64,000 bases of DNA from DATKMG01 sp041476565 (GTDB lineage: Bacteria > Acidobacteriota > Terriglobia > Versatilivoradales > Versatilivoraceae), in contig JBGOTQ010000002.1 of the NCBI GenBank assembly GCA_041476565.1, positions 1 to 64,000 of the forward strand, in the 5' to 3' direction. Within the stretch, counting starts at the first letter, position 1. Each line of letters starts with the position of its first letter. The notes beneath the pieces were generated by a model, which saw only the letters and a program-made list of their open reading frames with translations, did no database searches and was not told the origin of the DNA. Below, one piece after another: positions 1 to 8,090 of this stretch. Position numbers and translations under genes: made by a program.

Positions 1-1
1 C

Positions 2-550
2 CTCTTGCCGGAAGAGTTTTCCCGATGGCACCCACTTTCCCAGGCCCAATACCTTGAGGCTGTTTACCTCCTTCCCGGCTACATTCTTTCTTCTCAGGGT
101 GACCGCATGGGGATGGCCAATGCAGTCGAAGGCCGATTTCCCTTCCTCGACCACCGAGTCGTTGAATTCTCGGCCAAGCTTCCTCCCCGGCTCAGGATGA
201 GGGTGCTGCGGGAAAAACACATTCTGCGTGAAGGGGCGCGGCACCTCCTGCCCCAGGAGACCTTGGAACGAGACAAACAACCTTACCGGGCCCCCGACCA
301 TGCTGCGTTCTTTCCGGACGGCAAGTTGCACGGCTCCTTGTCCGGCGTTCTAACTCCACCCAATTTGGCGGAATGTGGCCTTTTCTCAGCTCGATCCGTT
401 CAAGCCCTGGTGGAAAAGGCTAAGCGCCAGGAAAGCCTGGGAACACGTGACGGCATGGCATTGACCGGCATACTCTCGACACAGTTGTTGTTTGAGCAGT
501 ATGTCAAGAAAAGACCAGAGGAATCCCGTGGACAATTCCCTGAGAGATAG
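2..550 (+). CDS. Asparagine-synthase-type amidotransferase, C-terminal part (5' truncated by window edge)
   Basis: This is the C-terminal part of the synthetase domain of a glutamine-hydrolysing asparagine synthase family protein (AsnB type), which adenylates a carboxylate and amidates it with glutamine-derived ammonia. Visible family motifs are QGDRMGMANAVEGRFPFLDH and, later, EKHILREGA and RDKQPYRAPD. The reading frame is open from base 2, so the start and the N-terminal glutaminase domain lie outside the window. The last 50 bases overlap the ACP gene, which suggests translational coupling. AsnB homologues next to ACP and AMP-ligase genes usually act in biosynthetic or glycan clusters, not in asparagine supply; that role here is inferred. 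Family assignment is firm, substrate unknown. Confidence 0.85.
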   Translation, partial: LLPEEFSRWHPLSQAQYLEAVYLLPGYILSSQGDRMGMANAVEGRFPFLDHRVVEFSAKLPPRLRMRVLREKHILREGARHLLPQETLERDKQPYRAPDHAAFFPDGKLHGSLSGVLTPPNLAECGLFSARSVQALVEKAKRQESLGTRDGMALTGILSTQLLFEQYVKKRPEESRGQFPER

Positions 551-809
551 ATTGCGCAGTTTTATCGTGGAGAATTTCCTTTATGGTGATACCTCCGTGA
601 TCTTCAGTGACCAGGACTCCTTCCTGCGGAAGCGTATCATTGATTCCGTCGGCATCCTGGAACTGGTTTCCTATCTTCAGGACAGTCTTGGTATCACTGT
701 TGAAGACCAGGAAATCGCTCCTTCCAATCTTGATTCGATCCAAAGCCTGATGGATTTCATCCAGCGAAAGTCGGAAATGCCGGCAATGCCGGCAGTAGAG
801 CCCCAATGA
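501..809 (+). CDS. Acyl carrier protein (phosphopantetheine-binding)
   Basis: A small protein of about 102 residues of the acyl/peptidyl carrier protein family, which holds an acyl group as a thioester on a 4'-phosphopantetheine arm. The attachment site is Ser49 in IIDSVGILEL, matching the DSxGxxEL-type carrier motif. The rest has the expected helical pattern ending in LDSIQSLMDFI. The ATG at 501 is preferred over an in-frame TTG at 492. It overlaps the end of the amidotransferase by 50 bases and lies upstream of an AMP-forming acyl ligase that could load it. The C-terminal tail is rich in Met, Pro and Ala and looks disordered. Confidence 0.85.
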   Translation: MSRKDQRNPVDNSLRDRLRSFIVENFLYGDTSVIFSDQDSFLRKRIIDSVGILELVSYLQDSLGITVEDQEIAPSNLDSIQSLMDFIQRKSEMPAMPAVEPQ

Positions 810-1200
810 GGGCTTTTGTGAAAATGCAGGCTTCAAGGTGGGCGCCGCGCTCCGTCGCGGCGATCACTCTGGTTTAAACTGGTCGCCGCTCGGGGGACAG
901 CGGTCCCATGATCGGCTCCCACACTCTCCCCAAGACCGCCATTTTCATCGGCGGTGGTGAACTTGAAATAGGTCATGGGGCACTCTCTTGAAAATCTCTG
1001 ACTTCGTAGGGAACGGACGCCGTTCCGTTCCCTGGACCAAACAGGACCCATAATTCGGAATGGGGAACGCTACGGCGAGCGTTCCCTACCATGTTCATCC
1101 GCGGTGGCGCGTTGAGAAATACCCTTTCGCACGATCTGGCAACTTGCTTAGTCCCATTCTCACGGATCGGAGATCTCCCCCCAAGGCCCTGAGCTTCCTG
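810..1200 (+). repeat. Intergenic block of palindromic dispersed repeats
   Basis: There is no gene in this 390-base gap. Bases 819-990 form one copy of a dispersed element whose parts recur near 23222-23367, 28195-28244, 19930-19990 and (inverted) 56035-56080. It begins with TGAAAATGC and a GC-rich block (AAGGTGGGCGCCGCGC) and has the inverted anchor CCATTTTCA near its end, followed by GGTCATGGGGCACTCT. Bases 1007-1089 hold two hairpins (GGGAACGG/CCGTTCC and GGGAACGC/AGCGTTCCC) enclosed by the inverted pair GTAGGGAACG and CGTTCCCTAC. The repeat separates the ACP gene from the ligase gene and is why the longer reading frame from 1060 is not used as the ligase start. Confidence 0.7.
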
Positions 1201-2772
1201 ATGACCAAGTTCCCTCTAACAGAAGCGGTTCCTCTCCTGCAGGATTACCTGATTCAGTCTGCCCTGCGCATGCCAGAGAAAGTAGCGCTGGTATGCGAGG
1301 AACGCCGGGTGACCTACGCGGAGCTTGAGACCCGCTCCAACGCATTGTCACACGGATTGGTTCGCTGTGGCGTCCGGCGGGGTGACCGCGTCATCATCTT
1401 TATGGACAACAGTGTGGAGGCGGCCCTTGCCTTCTGGGCAGTCCTAAAGGCTAACGCTGTGGTGTCTGTGGTCAGTCCGCTCACTAAGATTGATAAACTG
1501 GCTTACCTTTTGAACGACTGCCAGGCTGTCGCCCTGGTCACCCATGCCGACTTCCTCTCCATAGCCTGCGAGGCGGCTTCCAGGGCTCCGGGACTTAGAA
1601 ACACAATTGTTGCCGGCAGTCCGAGTGAGGAAATGCTCAAAAATATGCCGGGAGTCTGGAGCTTTGAAGATCTACTTTCCGGCCTGCCCTCTAATCAGAC
1701 GCCGCCGCGATGCTGCATTGACATTGATCTGGCAGCTATTATCTACACGTCGGGGAGCACGGGCGAACCCAAGGGGGTGATGCTCTCCCACCGCAACATG
1801 CTAACGGCGGCTACTTCCATTGCGGCCTACCTGGAAATCAGCTCGGACGATGTGATTCTTTGTGTCCTGCCACTCTCTTTTGACTACGGTCTCTATCAGA
1901 TGATCATGGCATTCCGGCAGGGCGCCAGGCTGGTTCTGGAACAATCCTTCGCCTTCCCGGCAAAGGTATTGCAAACGGTTGTTGAGGAGAAGGTGACTGG
2001 CTTCCCTGGAGTTCCGACCATCTTTGCGATTTTGGCAGAAATGAAGAATTTGAACGTCTACGATTTCTGCAGCATTCGTTTTGTTAGCAACACGGCTGCG
2101 GCACTCCCACTCAGACAAATTGAGGCCTTAAAGCGGATTTTCCCCCAGGCGAAGATCTTCTCCATGTACGGATTGACGGAATGTAAGCGCTGCAGCTACC
2201 TGCCTCCGGAAGATCTGGATTGCAAGCCCGACAGTGTCGGTATTGCCATCCCCAACACGGAGCTTTGGGTCGAAGACGAGAACGGCAATCACTTGGGACC
2301 AGGGCAAGTCGGGCAATTGGTGGTTCGCGGGGCTACTGTTATGAAAGGGTATTGGGGGAAACCAGAAGCCACTGCCAAGAAGCTTCGCCCCGGGTTGTTC
2401 TCCGGCGAGATGGTCCTCCATACCGGAGACTACTGTAAGATGGATGAAGAAGGTTACCTCTATTTCGTTGGGCGCATGGACGACATCATTAAGTCGCGCG
2501 GCGAAAAAGTATCCCCCAGAGAGGTGGAAAACGTCTTGATGAACATTCAAGGGGTGAAAGAGGCAGCCGTCATCGGGGTACCGGACGAGGTCCTGGGACA
2601 GTCCATCAAGGCTTTTGTAGTACTGGAATCCGGAATGGGCTTGACCGTCAAAGAACTCCAGCGGGAGTGTCTTCGCCGGCTGGAGAATTTCATGGTGCCC
2701 CACGAAATTGAACTGGTACCGGATCTGCCCAAGACCTCGTCCGGAAAGATCAAGAAGACCGGGTTGTCATAA
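1201..2772 (+). CDS. AMP-forming acyl-CoA/acyl-ACP ligase (ANL superfamily)
   Basis: A 523-residue adenylate-forming enzyme that activates a carboxylic acid with ATP and transfers it to a thiol, either CoA or the neighbouring ACP. Core motifs are complete: the P-loop IIYTSGSTGEPKGVMLSHRN near residue 180, FSMYGLTE, the HTGDY motif, GRMDDIIKSRGEKVSP (hinge) and the C-terminal catalytic lysine region PKTSSGKIKKTG. The ATG at 1201 is chosen because the 47 codons upstream translate repeat DNA, while family-like sequence begins at TEAVPLLQDYL. The gene stands alone after the repeat block but shares orientation with the ACP and amidotransferase genes. Resemblance to ligases of exopolysaccharide/exosortase loci is an inference; no exosortase gene is present here. 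Confidence 0.88.
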   Translation: MTKFPLTEAVPLLQDYLIQSALRMPEKVALVCEERRVTYAELETRSNALSHGLVRCGVRRGDRVIIFMDNSVEAALAFWAVLKANAVVSVVSPLTKIDKLAYLLNDCQAVALVTHADFLSIACEAASRAPGLRNTIVAGSPSEEMLKNMPGVWSFEDLLSGLPSNQTPPRCCIDIDLAAIIYTSGSTGEPKGVMLSHRNMLTAATSIAAYLEISSDDVILCVLPLSFDYGLYQMIMAFRQGARLVLEQSFAFPAKVLQTVVEEKVTGFPGVPTIFAILAEMKNLNVYDFCSIRFVSNTAAALPLRQIEALKRIFPQAKIFSMYGLTECKRCSYLPPEDLDCKPDSVGIAIPNTELWVEDENGNHLGPGQVGQLVVRGATVMKGYWGKPEATAKKLRPGLFSGEMVLHTGDYCKMDEEGYLYFVGRMDDIIKSRGEKVSPREVENVLMNIQGVKEAAVIGVPDEVLGQSIKAFVVLESGMGLTVKELQRECLRRLENFMVPHEIELVPDLPKTSSGKIKKTGLS

Positions 2773-2854
2773 GGCGGGTTAACCCTGTCTGTAAGTCCGA
2801 CGCACGGGTGCAATCAAATAAACGGAACCCAATCGGTTAGAGAATAATAGGCGC

Positions 2855-3847
2855 ATGCCGAGTGACAGCCACACCCGAATATTGAATCTGTTGATGTCGG
2901 CAGCAGTTCCGAATGCGGAACGCGAAAGTGATCTGATCCTCCAATCTGCTCGTGACGATCTTCATGCCATGGAAATGGCAACTGACCGACTCAAGGGGAT
3001 TCCGTTGGCGTATCTTCTAGAGAGGCAGAACTTCCTGGGAATTGAATTTCTGGTGGATCGTGGTGTGTTGATCCCCCGGCCCGAGACGGAATTGCTTGCG
3101 AGGACTGCCATTCAATATCTGCAAACCCAACATAGCCTTCCCTCAGTGGAGGGAAAGAAGGAAGGAATTTCGCCGGGGCAGGGGAACCGGCCTGCAGGAT
3201 TGTTTCTATCCGGATCGCCCGAGGGTCCGGCGGCTTCTCTCAGGATTTCCCGGGACAAGACAATGAAATCAAACTCCGCCAACCCGGAGTCCAGGGGAGA
3301 CGAAGCGGTTCGCTCCGACCGGCAACTGCGTCTCGTTGATATGTGCAGCGGGGCTGGCAATCTTGCTTGTGCACTAGCCTTGAATCTGCCCGGAGCCCAT
3401 GTGTGGGCAGCTGATATTGCCCAGAACTCTGTCTCATTGGCGCGCCGCAACGTGGCGCGCCTCGGCCTGGATGGACAAGTCGAGGTTTTCCAAGGGGACT
3501 ATTTCACGGCTTTTGATGGTGTTGGCCTGGAGAGCACCATCGATGCAATAGTCTGCAACCCTCCCTATATTCCGACGATCAAGTTGGACGAAGAAAGGCT
3601 TGAACTCTACCGGCACGAACCTCGCGAGGCCTTTGATGGCGGGCCTTATGGGCTTTCTGCTCATCTCCAGGTCCTGCGGCAAGCTGCAGCTTTCCTGCGG
3701 CCCGGCGGAGCTTTGTTTTGCGAGTTCGGTATAAAGCAAGGGCCCCAAATTCGGGGACTGTTCAAGCTGACCCGAAGTTATGAGCGATTTGAATTGATTA
3801 ATGACGAACAGGGGGAACCCCGCGTGTTTCTCGCGGTCAACAGATGA
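2855..3847 (+). CDS. PrmC/HemK-type N5-glutamine methyltransferase-like protein with an inserted linker
   Basis: A 330-residue SAM-dependent methyltransferase. Family landmarks are GIPLAYLLERQNFLGIEF and GVLIPRPETELL before the catalytic domain, the SAM loop DMCSGAGNLACALAL, the acidic AADIAQNSV strand and the hallmark NPPYIP, which binds the glutamine amide in PrmC/HemK enzymes. Two features differ from ordinary PrmC. The N-terminal domain is short. About 65 low-complexity residues (roughly 90-155, rich in Gly, Ser, Pro and Arg) separate the N-terminal region from the methyltransferase core. No prfA release-factor gene is adjacent. The stop overlaps the next start as ATGA. It may be a cluster-specific methyltransferase rather than the release-factor enzyme; the sequence cannot decide. 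Confidence 0.75.
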   Translation: MPSDSHTRILNLLMSAAVPNAERESDLILQSARDDLHAMEMATDRLKGIPLAYLLERQNFLGIEFLVDRGVLIPRPETELLARTAIQYLQTQHSLPSVEGKKEGISPGQGNRPAGLFLSGSPEGPAASLRISRDKTMKSNSANPESRGDEAVRSDRQLRLVDMCSGAGNLACALALNLPGAHVWAADIAQNSVSLARRNVARLGLDGQVEVFQGDYFTAFDGVGLESTIDAIVCNPPYIPTIKLDEERLELYRHEPREAFDGGPYGLSAHLQVLRQAAAFLRPGGALFCEFGIKQGPQIRGLFKLTRSYERFELINDEQGEPRVFLAVNR

Positions 3848-4836
3848 TTATGGCCAGCAAGGAATTCTTCGAAAATGCCCTCAAGATCGACGCCCCGGAA
3901 GTATGTGCGAAAATCAAGCGGGTCCTTCGCGATCAGGTAGGTCGGCAATTCAAGAAGAAGGGTATCGTGGTGGCTGTATCCGGCGGGATCGACAGCAGTG
4001 TCACGGTGGCACTCAGTGCCATGGCACTGGGGCGCGAACGGGTCCTTGCCTTGCTGATGCCGGAGCACGAGTCGTCGGACGAGAGCCTGAGTCTGGGATC
4101 GTTACTTGCCGGGCACCTAGGAATTGAGACCGTGGTGGAAGACATTGGCCCGCTGCTTGAGGCGGCTGGATGCTATCGCCGCCGCGATGCCGCCATTCGA
4201 ACCCAGGTTCCGGAGTTCGGCCCCGGCTATCGATGCAAGATAGTTCTGACAAACGTTCTCGAGCGGGACGGATTCAATTTCTTCCACCTGGTGGTGGAAT
4301 CCGACAAGGGGATTCAGACCAAGATCCGGTTGAACGCTCAGACTTACCTGGAAATCGTGGCGGCCACCAACATGAAACAGCGCAGCCGGAAATTCTTTGA
4401 ATATTACCATGCCGACCGCCTGAACTACGCCGTGGCCGGCACGCCCAACCGGCTTGAATATGACCTCGGGTTCTTCGTAAAGAATGGCGATGGGGCTGCT
4501 GATCTCAAACCCATTGCCCACTTATATAAATGCCAGGTTTACCAACTGGCCGCCCATTTGAATATCCCTGCCGAAATCCAGCAGCGCCCCCCCACCACCG
4601 ACACTTACTCCCTGCCCCAATCCCAGGAGGAGTTTTACTTTTCTCTCCCCTACGAGCAAATGGATATGTGCCTGTATGCTCGGGACCATGGATTGGCGCC
4701 GGCCGAAGTAGCCCCTGCCATTGGACTCACCCCCAAGCAGGTGGAACGGGTCTACCAGGACATCGATCGAAAACGGTCTGTGGCCCATTATCTCCACGCT
4801 GCACCGCTCCTGATCGAAGAGATTTCACCCAAGTAG
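3844..4836 (+). CDS. NAD-synthetase-like ATP-pyrophosphatase (NadE family, atypical)
   Basis: A 330-residue N-type ATP pyrophosphatase of the NadE family, which adenylates a carboxylate and amidates it. The PP-loop AVSGGIDSSVT lies near residues 43-53. NadE-like blocks follow: RSRKFFEYYHADRLNYAVAG, then GTPNRLE, then FFVKNGDGAADLKPIAHLYK and RPPTTDTYSLPQSQEE. About 45 extra residues lie between the ATP-binding half and the RSRKFF block (roughly 118-165). The gene has no nitrilase-type glutaminase domain, so it would need free ammonia or a partner amidotransferase. Coupling by ATGA to the PrmC-like gene and its place in an AsnB/ACP/ligase cassette suggest a specialised amide-forming enzyme. 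It could still be the cell's NAD synthetase. Confidence 0.7.
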   Translation: MIMASKEFFENALKIDAPEVCAKIKRVLRDQVGRQFKKKGIVVAVSGGIDSSVTVALSAMALGRERVLALLMPEHESSDESLSLGSLLAGHLGIETVVEDIGPLLEAAGCYRRRDAAIRTQVPEFGPGYRCKIVLTNVLERDGFNFFHLVVESDKGIQTKIRLNAQTYLEIVAATNMKQRSRKFFEYYHADRLNYAVAGTPNRLEYDLGFFVKNGDGAADLKPIAHLYKCQVYQLAAHLNIPAEIQQRPPTTDTYSLPQSQEEFYFSLPYEQMDMCLYARDHGLAPAEVAPAIGLTPKQVERVYQDIDRKRSVAHYLHAAPLLIEEISPK

Positions 4837-4972
4837 ACAACTCCATCCCTTCCGTTTTTCTTTCCAAGATTCACCTGACCTGGTGACGGCACGCCAATGC
4901 AGCGTGTCAAACTCAAATCACGGCGTGGCGGACCAAGCCGGGACCCCAAAAAGGTTGGTTGTCAAACCGGGT

Positions 4973-5179
4973 TCATCGCTTCTTGTGGTTGTAGCTGGCG
5001 AGTTTCTTATTGAGGGTGTTGCGGTGAATGCCCATCACCTTGGCGGCTTTGGTTTGGTTTCCATTGCATTTTTCCAGGGCATTCAATATGAATTTCTTTT
5101 CGAATTCACTGACAGCTTCTTCAAAAAGCAAACCCTTGTCGATCATTTGGTTAATAAGTGCTTCCAGTTGGTCTTTCAC
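4973..5179 (-). CDS. Small Fis-type helix-turn-helix protein
   Basis: A 68-residue protein that is mostly a Fis-family (HTH_8) DNA-binding domain. The helix-turn-helix is NQTKAAKVMGIHRNTL, preceded by the typical EFEKKFILNALEKCNG helix. This domain is the C-terminal module of NtrC-type activators, but here it stands alone as in Fis. The start is GTG at 5179 with GGAG seven bases upstream; an in-frame stop just before it rules out an N-terminal receiver or AAA+ domain. It is the second gene after the CvpA gene, 43 bases downstream. A transcription or nucleoid role is likely, with unknown targets. Confidence 0.8.
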   Translation of the reverse strand: MKDQLEALINQMIDKGLLFEEAVSEFEKKFILNALEKCNGNQTKAAKVMGIHRNTLNKKLASYNHKKR

Positions 5180-5222
5180 GACGAGCTCCAGAGATCATGA
5201 GAACGGGAAAGTAATATTGAGC

Positions 5223-5744
5223 CTATTGTGATTGCCAGATTTTTTGGATCTGGTGATACCCATCCAGGAACTTGCTTTTCAATTCCCTGGGAACAACGAA
5301 AGAAATCACACGTGCCCCGACCAGCAGGTATGGGGCAAACCTGGATTTCTCCACACTCCCCAGTTTTACCGGGAAAGCCGTTAGCATCATAAACAGAATC
5401 GAACCGATCAGCCATCCCCTGAGGAGTCCAAAGGCAGCACCGAGGAAGCGGTCATACCACTGGAGGCTGGCCATTTGCAGGAACTTTCCGACCGCGAAGG
5501 AAATGACTGCTCCCGCCAAAATACAGCCTACAAAAATGGTAATGAAGCCCAGCAGATTCGCGATGTCCGTAGTCTTCACGAAATCCGCATAAATGTGGGC
5601 AGCCGACGGGAAGAACCAACACGCCAGTACTAACCCGATCAGGACTGAAGCCAGGGCAATCACTTCCCGCGAAAATCCCTTGCTGATCCCGCCAGCAACA
5701 GAAACCACCAAGATTACCACAAACAGCCAGTCAAGAAGAGTCAT
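5223..5744 (-). CDS. CvpA family inner-membrane protein
   Basis: A 173-residue protein with four predicted hydrophobic helices, beginning MTLLDWLFVVILVVSVAGG and continuing with the family feature KGFSREVIALAS. A conserved central block DRFLGAAFGLLRGWLI is followed by a short polar C-terminus. CvpA proteins sit in the inner membrane and have been tied to colicin V production and to envelope stress tolerance; the molecular function is unsettled. The length matches the family. It is followed by the Fis-type gene on the same strand, and its promoter should lie in the 5745-5978 gap. Confidence 0.85.
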   Translation of the reverse strand: MTLLDWLFVVILVVSVAGGISKGFSREVIALASVLIGLVLACWFFPSAAHIYADFVKTTDIANLLGFITIFVGCILAGAVISFAVGKFLQMASLQWYDRFLGAAFGLLRGWLIGSILFMMLTAFPVKLGSVEKSRFAPYLLVGARVISFVVPRELKSKFLDGYHQIQKIWQSQ

Positions 5745-5935
5745 TGACGCAATGAGGGACTTTTTTATCTGGTCTAAACGGCCTGAACCGTAATGCTGAA
5801 TTGACGGAGGAGAATGTCGTCGTCCGAATTCAACACGGGGAAACCCTCTTCCCGCCCCCGAATGAGTAAATTGTAGCGTGGACCGGAACTACAGGTCCAC
5901 GGCTTCTAAAAGCCGGCCTGAGAGAGACGCTGCGA

Positions 5936-5978
5936 CGGAGCGACAGCGGTCGCGCAGCGCGGCGCCTCCCTTTTCAGG
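5936..5978. repeat. GC-rich palindromic repeat fragment
   Basis: A short GC-rich stretch downstream of the PHP gene (CTGCGACGGAGCGACAGC followed by GGTCGCGCAGCGCGGCG). Read on the opposite strand it matches the GC-rich module at about 19945-19985, so it is an inverted partial copy of the dispersed intergenic element. Confidence 0.5.
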
Positions 5979-6878
5979 TCACCTGCCACGAGAGAAAGCC
6001 TCCCGCCTGGCCAGCAGTTCGTCGAGCATTTCCCGCCCGCGATTTCTTACCGACCCAAACTGGACGCGTGGCTTCACCTTCCCATGAAAATCGGAGCCAG
6101 CCGTAACCACTAGCCGGTAACGGCCAGCCCATTCAGAGAACTTCTTTGTTTCCGCTGAGTCGTGATACGAAGAATATACTTCCAGCCCGTCCAGACCCCC
6201 TCTGACAAAGATCCCCAGCGTGACCTCATCCGCCTGAAAAGCAGGCGCTCCCGGATGGGCCAGCACAGGGATGCCACCCGCCCTTTTAATTAATCCGAAC
6301 GCCTCCAACGTGCCGATCTCTTCAGCCTCAGCGTAAGCTGGCCGGCCTTCTTCAAAGTAGTCGCGGTAAAAACGAATGGCTCGTCCTTCGGATTTATCGC
6401 CGGTCAGGTATGGCTCGAGCCTGGGATCTTTCTGGTTCGAGGCTTTTGACAATACAGCCTCTGCGATGGACGGCCCCACAGGGACCGAGTTACCGTTCCG
6501 TTCCGCAACCTCTTCATAGCTCACATCGAAGCCCAGTTCCCTCAGTCTCTCAACCCGGCCCATGGCCTGCCTGATCCTGGCTAGCAACTGGGTCTCCAGG
6601 ACCTCGTGCAGCTGCGGATTCCGCGGATCTACGAACGGCGCCAGCACGTGATAGGACCGCGACTGATACCGGGTGCTGAACTCCACCGAGGGAATCAGTT
6701 CAATCCCGAACTCACGAGACAGAGCCTCACCCTCTTCCAGGGCGCCAACTGTATCATGATCGGAGATCGAGAAAGCCGACAGTCCGGTATGCCTGGCCAG
6801 CTCAAATAACTGGCGCGGCACACAATCGGCGTCGCTCGAGTAAGAGGAATGGACATGAAGGTCGACGAAAGACTCCAT
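5979..6878 (-). CDS. PHP-domain phosphoesterase (YciV/RNase AM type)
   Basis: A 299-residue metal-dependent phosphoesterase of the PHP superfamily, the YciV/TrpH group. Members hydrolyse 3',5'-bisnucleotides or trim RNA 5' ends. Metal-ligand motifs are visible: DLHVHSSYSSDAD at residues 6-18, ISDHDT around Asp40-His41-Asp42, Glu66 in PSVEFST, an HPGAP histidine in the second half and GSDFHG near the C-terminus. The length is close to the family norm. It starts 7 bases after purC ends on the same strand, so both are probably co-transcribed. The exact substrate is not readable from sequence. Confidence 0.85.
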   Translation of the reverse strand: MESFVDLHVHSSYSSDADCVPRQLFELARHTGLSAFSISDHDTVGALEEGEALSREFGIELIPSVEFSTRYQSRSYHVLAPFVDPRNPQLHEVLETQLLARIRQAMGRVERLRELGFDVSYEEVAERNGNSVPVGPSIAEAVLSKASNQKDPRLEPYLTGDKSEGRAIRFYRDYFEEGRPAYAEAEEIGTLEAFGLIKRAGGIPVLAHPGAPAFQADEVTLGIFVRGGLDGLEVYSSYHDSAETKKFSEWAGRYRLVVTAGSDFHGKVKPRVQFGSVRNRGREMLDELLARREAFSRGR

Positions 6879-6885
6879 CGGTGTT

Positions 6886-7779
6886 TTAAAGATTCCTTCC
6901 CGTCAGAAGTTGAAAGGCTTCCTGATATTTCTTGCTGGTTGCTTCCACCACCCAGTCAGGCAACGATGGGGCCGGCGGCTGCTTGTTCCAGCGAATCTCC
7001 TCCAGGTAGTCCCTCACAAACTGTTTGTCAAAGGACTGCTGAGACCGGCCGGGAGCATACTCAGACGCTGGCCAGAAACGGGATGAGTCTGGCGTCAGCA
7101 CTTCATCGATAAGGAGGACCTGGTCCTCGTAGACGCCAAACTCGAACTTTGTATCGGCAATGAGGATTCCTCTGGTGGCCGCATACTCGACAGTTTTTTG
7201 ATAGATCTGCAAAGTATAATCCCGCAATTGGCGGGCGATTTCGCCCCCTACTATAGTTGCCGCCTCTTCAAATGAAATGTTTTCATCGTGGCCGCTGGTA
7301 GCCTTTGTGGCAGGGGTAAACAGCGGTTGCGGGAGCCGGGAAGACTCCTTCAAGCCTGCCGGCAAGGAAATCCCGCAGACCGTCTGCCGGGTTTGGTATT
7401 CTTTCCATCCCGATCCCGCCAGATAGCCCCGCGCCACGCACTCCACCGGAAAAGGCAGTGCACGGTTCACCAACATGGACCGCCCTTCCAGTTGGTCGGC
7501 GTACTTCTGCAGTCCATCAGGGAACTCACGGACTTCTGCCGTAACCAGGTGGTTGGGGACGATATCCTTTACCATGTTCAACCAGAACAGCGACATCTGG
7601 GTAAGGATTCTTCCCTTGTTAGGAATCCCGCTGCCCAAGATGAAATCAAATGCCGAAATCCGGTCCGTTGCAATAATTAACAGGTGACCATCAACTGCAT
7701 AAATGTCCCGGACTTTTCCACGGCCCACCAGCTCAAAATCAGACAAATCAGCCTGCAGCAGGACGTTAGAATGAACCAT
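6886..7779 (-). CDS. purC: Phosphoribosylaminoimidazole-succinocarboxamide synthase
   Basis: SAICAR synthase joins aspartate to CAIR with ATP in step eight of inosine monophosphate synthesis, in the cytoplasm. The 297-residue protein has the family pattern GKVRDIYA at the start, ATDRISAFDF, NRALPFPVECVARGYL, the DTKFEFG block and DEVLTPDSSRFW. Length matches the longer, approximately 300-residue class of PurC. The ATG at 7779 with AAGGA upstream is preferred to an in-frame TTG at 7800. The PHP gene follows after 7 bases. No other purine genes are close. Confidence 0.95.
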   Translation of the reverse strand: MVHSNVLLQADLSDFELVGRGKVRDIYAVDGHLLIIATDRISAFDFILGSGIPNKGRILTQMSLFWLNMVKDIVPNHLVTAEVREFPDGLQKYADQLEGRSMLVNRALPFPVECVARGYLAGSGWKEYQTRQTVCGISLPAGLKESSRLPQPLFTPATKATSGHDENISFEEAATIVGGEIARQLRDYTLQIYQKTVEYAATRGILIADTKFEFGVYEDQVLLIDEVLTPDSSRFWPASEYAPGRSQQSFDKQFVRDYLEEIRWNKQPPAPSLPDWVVEATSKKYQEAFQLLTGRNL

Positions 7780-7977
7780 ATCCAGTTCCTTGTCAGACAA
7801 TTTATAACCACTGCGTGACTGGGAATTTCAAAAAAGGACCAGGCCGGTCCGGAAAGGAAAATCACACCAGCCAAACTTCACGGCTCACCCTCCACTCATG
7901 GTGAAACGCAATTGTAGTACAAAAAGCGCGAATGTCAATTCCGATTAGAAGAGACTGATATTCGCTCAATTATTCGA

Positions 7978-8087
7978 GGTCCATGCGGAGCATTGACCCT
8001 TCAGATTGGACATTTGTGAAGCGGCAGGAGCCGCAAGGGGCGCCCTGGGTCACCAATTCTCCAGGGTCCATGCGGAGCAATGACCCA
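7978..8087. repeat. Direct repeat pair with hairpin-forming units
   Basis: Two near-identical 22-base units, GGTCCATGCGGAGCATTGAC at 7978 and GGTCCATGCGGAGCAATGAC at 8065, lie 87 bases apart in the purC-smc gap. Each can fold back imperfectly (GGGTC arm against GGACC). The bases between contain GGGCGCCC and a proline/glycine-like GC run. They may help end smc transcription, but no clear U-tract follows. Confidence 0.5.
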
Positions 8088-8090
8088 ATC

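Noticed and set aside
2128..2703. 191-codon antisense open frame within the AMP-ligase gene
   Set aside because: The sense frame has all ligase motifs; the antisense product has no recognisable features.
2..2772. Exosortase/PEP-CTERM locus suggested by the AsnB, ACP and AMP-ligase set
   Set aside because: No exosortase gene, PEP-CTERM protein or PrsK/PrsR-type gene is present in the window; only the three shared families support it.
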